From positions 1-12,865 of the forward strand of contig JAQGNC010000187.1 of NCBI GenBank assembly GCA_028292065.1: a DNA stretch of 12,865 nt, read 5' to 3'. Positions 11,611-12,865 of the stretch are shown here, piece after piece (position 1 is the first letter of the stretch; the number at the start of each line of letters is the position of its first letter). The translations under genes were made by a program, and so were the position numbers. A model generated the notes under the pieces. That model saw nothing but the letters and a program-made list of their open reading frames with translations. It was not told where the DNA came from and made no database searches. The DNA is from Betaproteobacteria bacterium (GTDB taxonomy: Bacteria; Pseudomonadota; Gammaproteobacteria; Burkholderiales; SG8-41).

Positions 11611-12865
11611 ATGCTGAGCCCGTGCGTTCAGGGCAGTACCAGGAAACTGCCCTATCTGGACTATCTGCCGGTTCCCGCGACGCTCAAGTATTGCGCGGTC
11701 ACCGGCTTCGAGATCCCGTCGCTGCCGGTCTTGGCTCAGGAGTACTCGGATGCGCGCGGGACGCTCGCCCGGCAAACGCTCGACCGGTTTCAGCAGTACC
11801 TTCTGGAGCTCCACAGCGACGCCCCGGCGCAGCGCGCGATTGCGCTGCAGCTCATGGCGCTTCCGGAAGGCGTCTCGGTCGCCGCGCGTGTGCGGATCAA
11901 CGTGCTGTGTCGATCGGCCCACGACGCGGCGGACAAGGCGGCCCTGGACGCGGATGACTTCGTCAGGCATGCGGCTGCGTCGTTTCCGAGAAGCGGGATG
12001 TTCGGCTACGGACAGCCGAAGTGGCTCGAGGCGACCGAGCTCGAGCACGCGTGCTTCCGGCAGGGCGGCATCCAGGACAGCGACATCGACCTGGTCGAGC
12101 TGCGCAAGTTCGAAGATCGATGGCCGTGGTCGCAGCAGCTTTCGGTGCAGTACGTGCCGCACCGCTTCTGGGCCAATCGCGGTCTGGATCCGTGGCTGGT
12201 GCTGATCGAGAATCTCGCCGCGGTCACACGGCCCGCCGCGGTGCGCATCGAGCTCACGCCGACACGTCTCGAGCGCTCGAGCGGTCTGGACAGCATGTCG
12301 GTCGCCGCGAGGTGGTTCACGCTGTACGGCCAGGACCTCGAGCGCATTGCCAAGCAGGGCGAGCAGGTGCGCACCGACGGCGTGGTCACCTCGGAGATGT
12401 ACCGCGCCGGCGACGTCGGCAATTTCTCGACGACCGCGCAAGGCACATCGTACGTGCAGCGCGGCCGGCACGTCTACGAGCAATTGATGGCGCACGCCGA
12501 CCGCTTGTTCGGCATGCGCGTGACGATCGCGTCGCACGGCCGCGTGCCGGAATCGCTCATCGGCAGCGTCCGCGCGGCGCTGTCGTCTCCGCCGTCGGAC
12601 GACGAGATCGGATCGCTCGGCTGGGTACGGCCCGACGTCGTGCGCCCGGAGACCGAGAAGTCCGCCGCGCTCGAGAACCTCCGCTACCTGGCGCAGACGC
12701 GGTGGGGCCGCACCGACCCGGTTCGTCCGCCCGGTCCTCAGACGACGGGTGCCGCCGCGCTCGGTCCGCAGGTCAACCTGCGTCCTTTCGCAACGCCGGA
12801 GGAGGCGACGAGCCTCTTCCATCTGCCGATCTTCGATCGATCGAGTGAGACCTCCGCGCTCAGCA
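11611..12865 (+). CDS. large protein, 5' part; possible HerA/VirB4-like ATPase N-terminal region
   Basis: An open frame without stops runs from ATG 11611 (GGGGG at about 11600-11605) to the window end, giving 418 residues with no stop. It is thus 3'-truncated by the window. Composition and codon positions are normal for this genome. The segment AHADRLFGMRVTIASHGRVPESLIGSVRAALS (294-325) and the late RPFATPEEATSLFHLPIFDR (391-410) resemble the region that precedes the ATPase core in HerA/VirB4/TraC-like proteins. In those, an 'E-E-hydrophobic-x-x-L-x-H-L-P' stretch leads into the Walker A domain. Walker motifs would lie beyond 12865 and are not seen. Such ATPases pump DNA or proteins, or act in defence and conjugation systems. 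The upstream 399-residue gene may be its partner. The assignment rests on short motif likeness, so the function is open. Confidence 0.6.
   Translation, partial: MLSPCVQGSTRKLPYLDYLPVPATLKYCAVTGFEIPSLPVLAQEYSDARGTLARQTLDRFQQYLLELHSDAPAQRAIALQLMALPEGVSVAARVRINVLCRSAHDAADKAALDADDFVRHAAASFPRSGMFGYGQPKWLEATELEHACFRQGGIQDSDIDLVELRKFEDRWPWSQQLSVQYVPHRFWANRGLDPWLVLIENLAAVTRPAAVRIELTPTRLERSSGLDSMSVAARWFTLYGQDLERIAKQGEQVRTDGVVTSEMYRAGDVGNFSTTAQGTSYVQRGRHVYEQLMAHADRLFGMRVTIASHGRVPESLIGSVRAALSSPPSDDEIGSLGWVRPDVVRPETEKSAALENLRYLAQTRWGRTDPVRPPGPQTTGAAALGPQVNLRPFATPEEATSLFHLPIFDRSSETSALS

Noticed and set aside
11566..12822. Minus-strand open frame (418 aa)
   Set aside because: The + strand frame from 11611 has a ribosome-binding site, balanced composition and family-like segments; the minus frame is arginine-rich with no motif.

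Overview
The window looks like a chromosome segment of a high-GC proteobacterium, most likely a beta-proteobacterium of the Burkholderiales type, probably from an environmental genome. The evidence is the codon usage, the gene families (D-tartrate dehydratase, MmgE/PrpD, DUF4124, a FrnE/DsbA-type oxidoreductase) and the intergenic hairpin repeats. No rRNA, tRNA, CRISPR array or intact insertion sequence was recognised.

Layout. (1) 1-~760 is a lower-GC patch. It holds the 3' end of an RlpA-like double-psi beta-barrel gene, a start/stop-overlapping gene for a small secreted protein, and a 23-codon relic that resembles the end of an Rhs/haemagglutinin-type protein. (2) 798-840 is a REP-like hairpin. 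(3) 1050-6472 is an organic-acid catabolism block: D-tartrate dehydratase (tarD-like), a convergent DUF2007/zinc-ribbon gene, an isocitrate/isopropylmalate-type dehydrogenase, a ModA-like substrate-binding-fold protein without a signal peptide, and an MmgE/PrpD-family dehydratase or decarboxylase. Two copies of a 9-bp-phased repeat follow the first and third of these genes. An 87-bp tandem duplication follows the ModA-like gene. (4) 6629-7752 encodes a membrane-anchored degenerate J-domain protein and a secreted DUF4124 protein. (5) 7819-10094 is a two-gene operon: an AlkK-like acyl-CoA ligase overlapping (ATGA) a DsbA/FrnE-type oxidoreductase. (6) 10174-10296 is a relic of an addiction-module antitoxin. 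(7) 10388-12865 holds two unrecognised genes on the + strand. The second runs off the window and may be the N-terminal part of a HerA/VirB4-like ATPase.

The most notable observation is in the DsbA/FrnE gene. The only in-frame stop is a TGA exactly at the first cysteine codon of the CPWC active site, and the reading frame before and after it is intact. The gene either encodes a selenoprotein (UPWC) or carries a nonsense mutation or base error at its catalytic codon. A conventional gene caller would miss the catalytic N-terminus and start at an internal ATG near 9573.

The metabolic genes are consistent with degradation of hydroxy-dicarboxylic acids (tartrate-like, methylcitrate- or aconitate-like, isopropylmalate-like) feeding central metabolism. 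Only the tartrate dehydratase assignment is specific; the joint pathway is inference.
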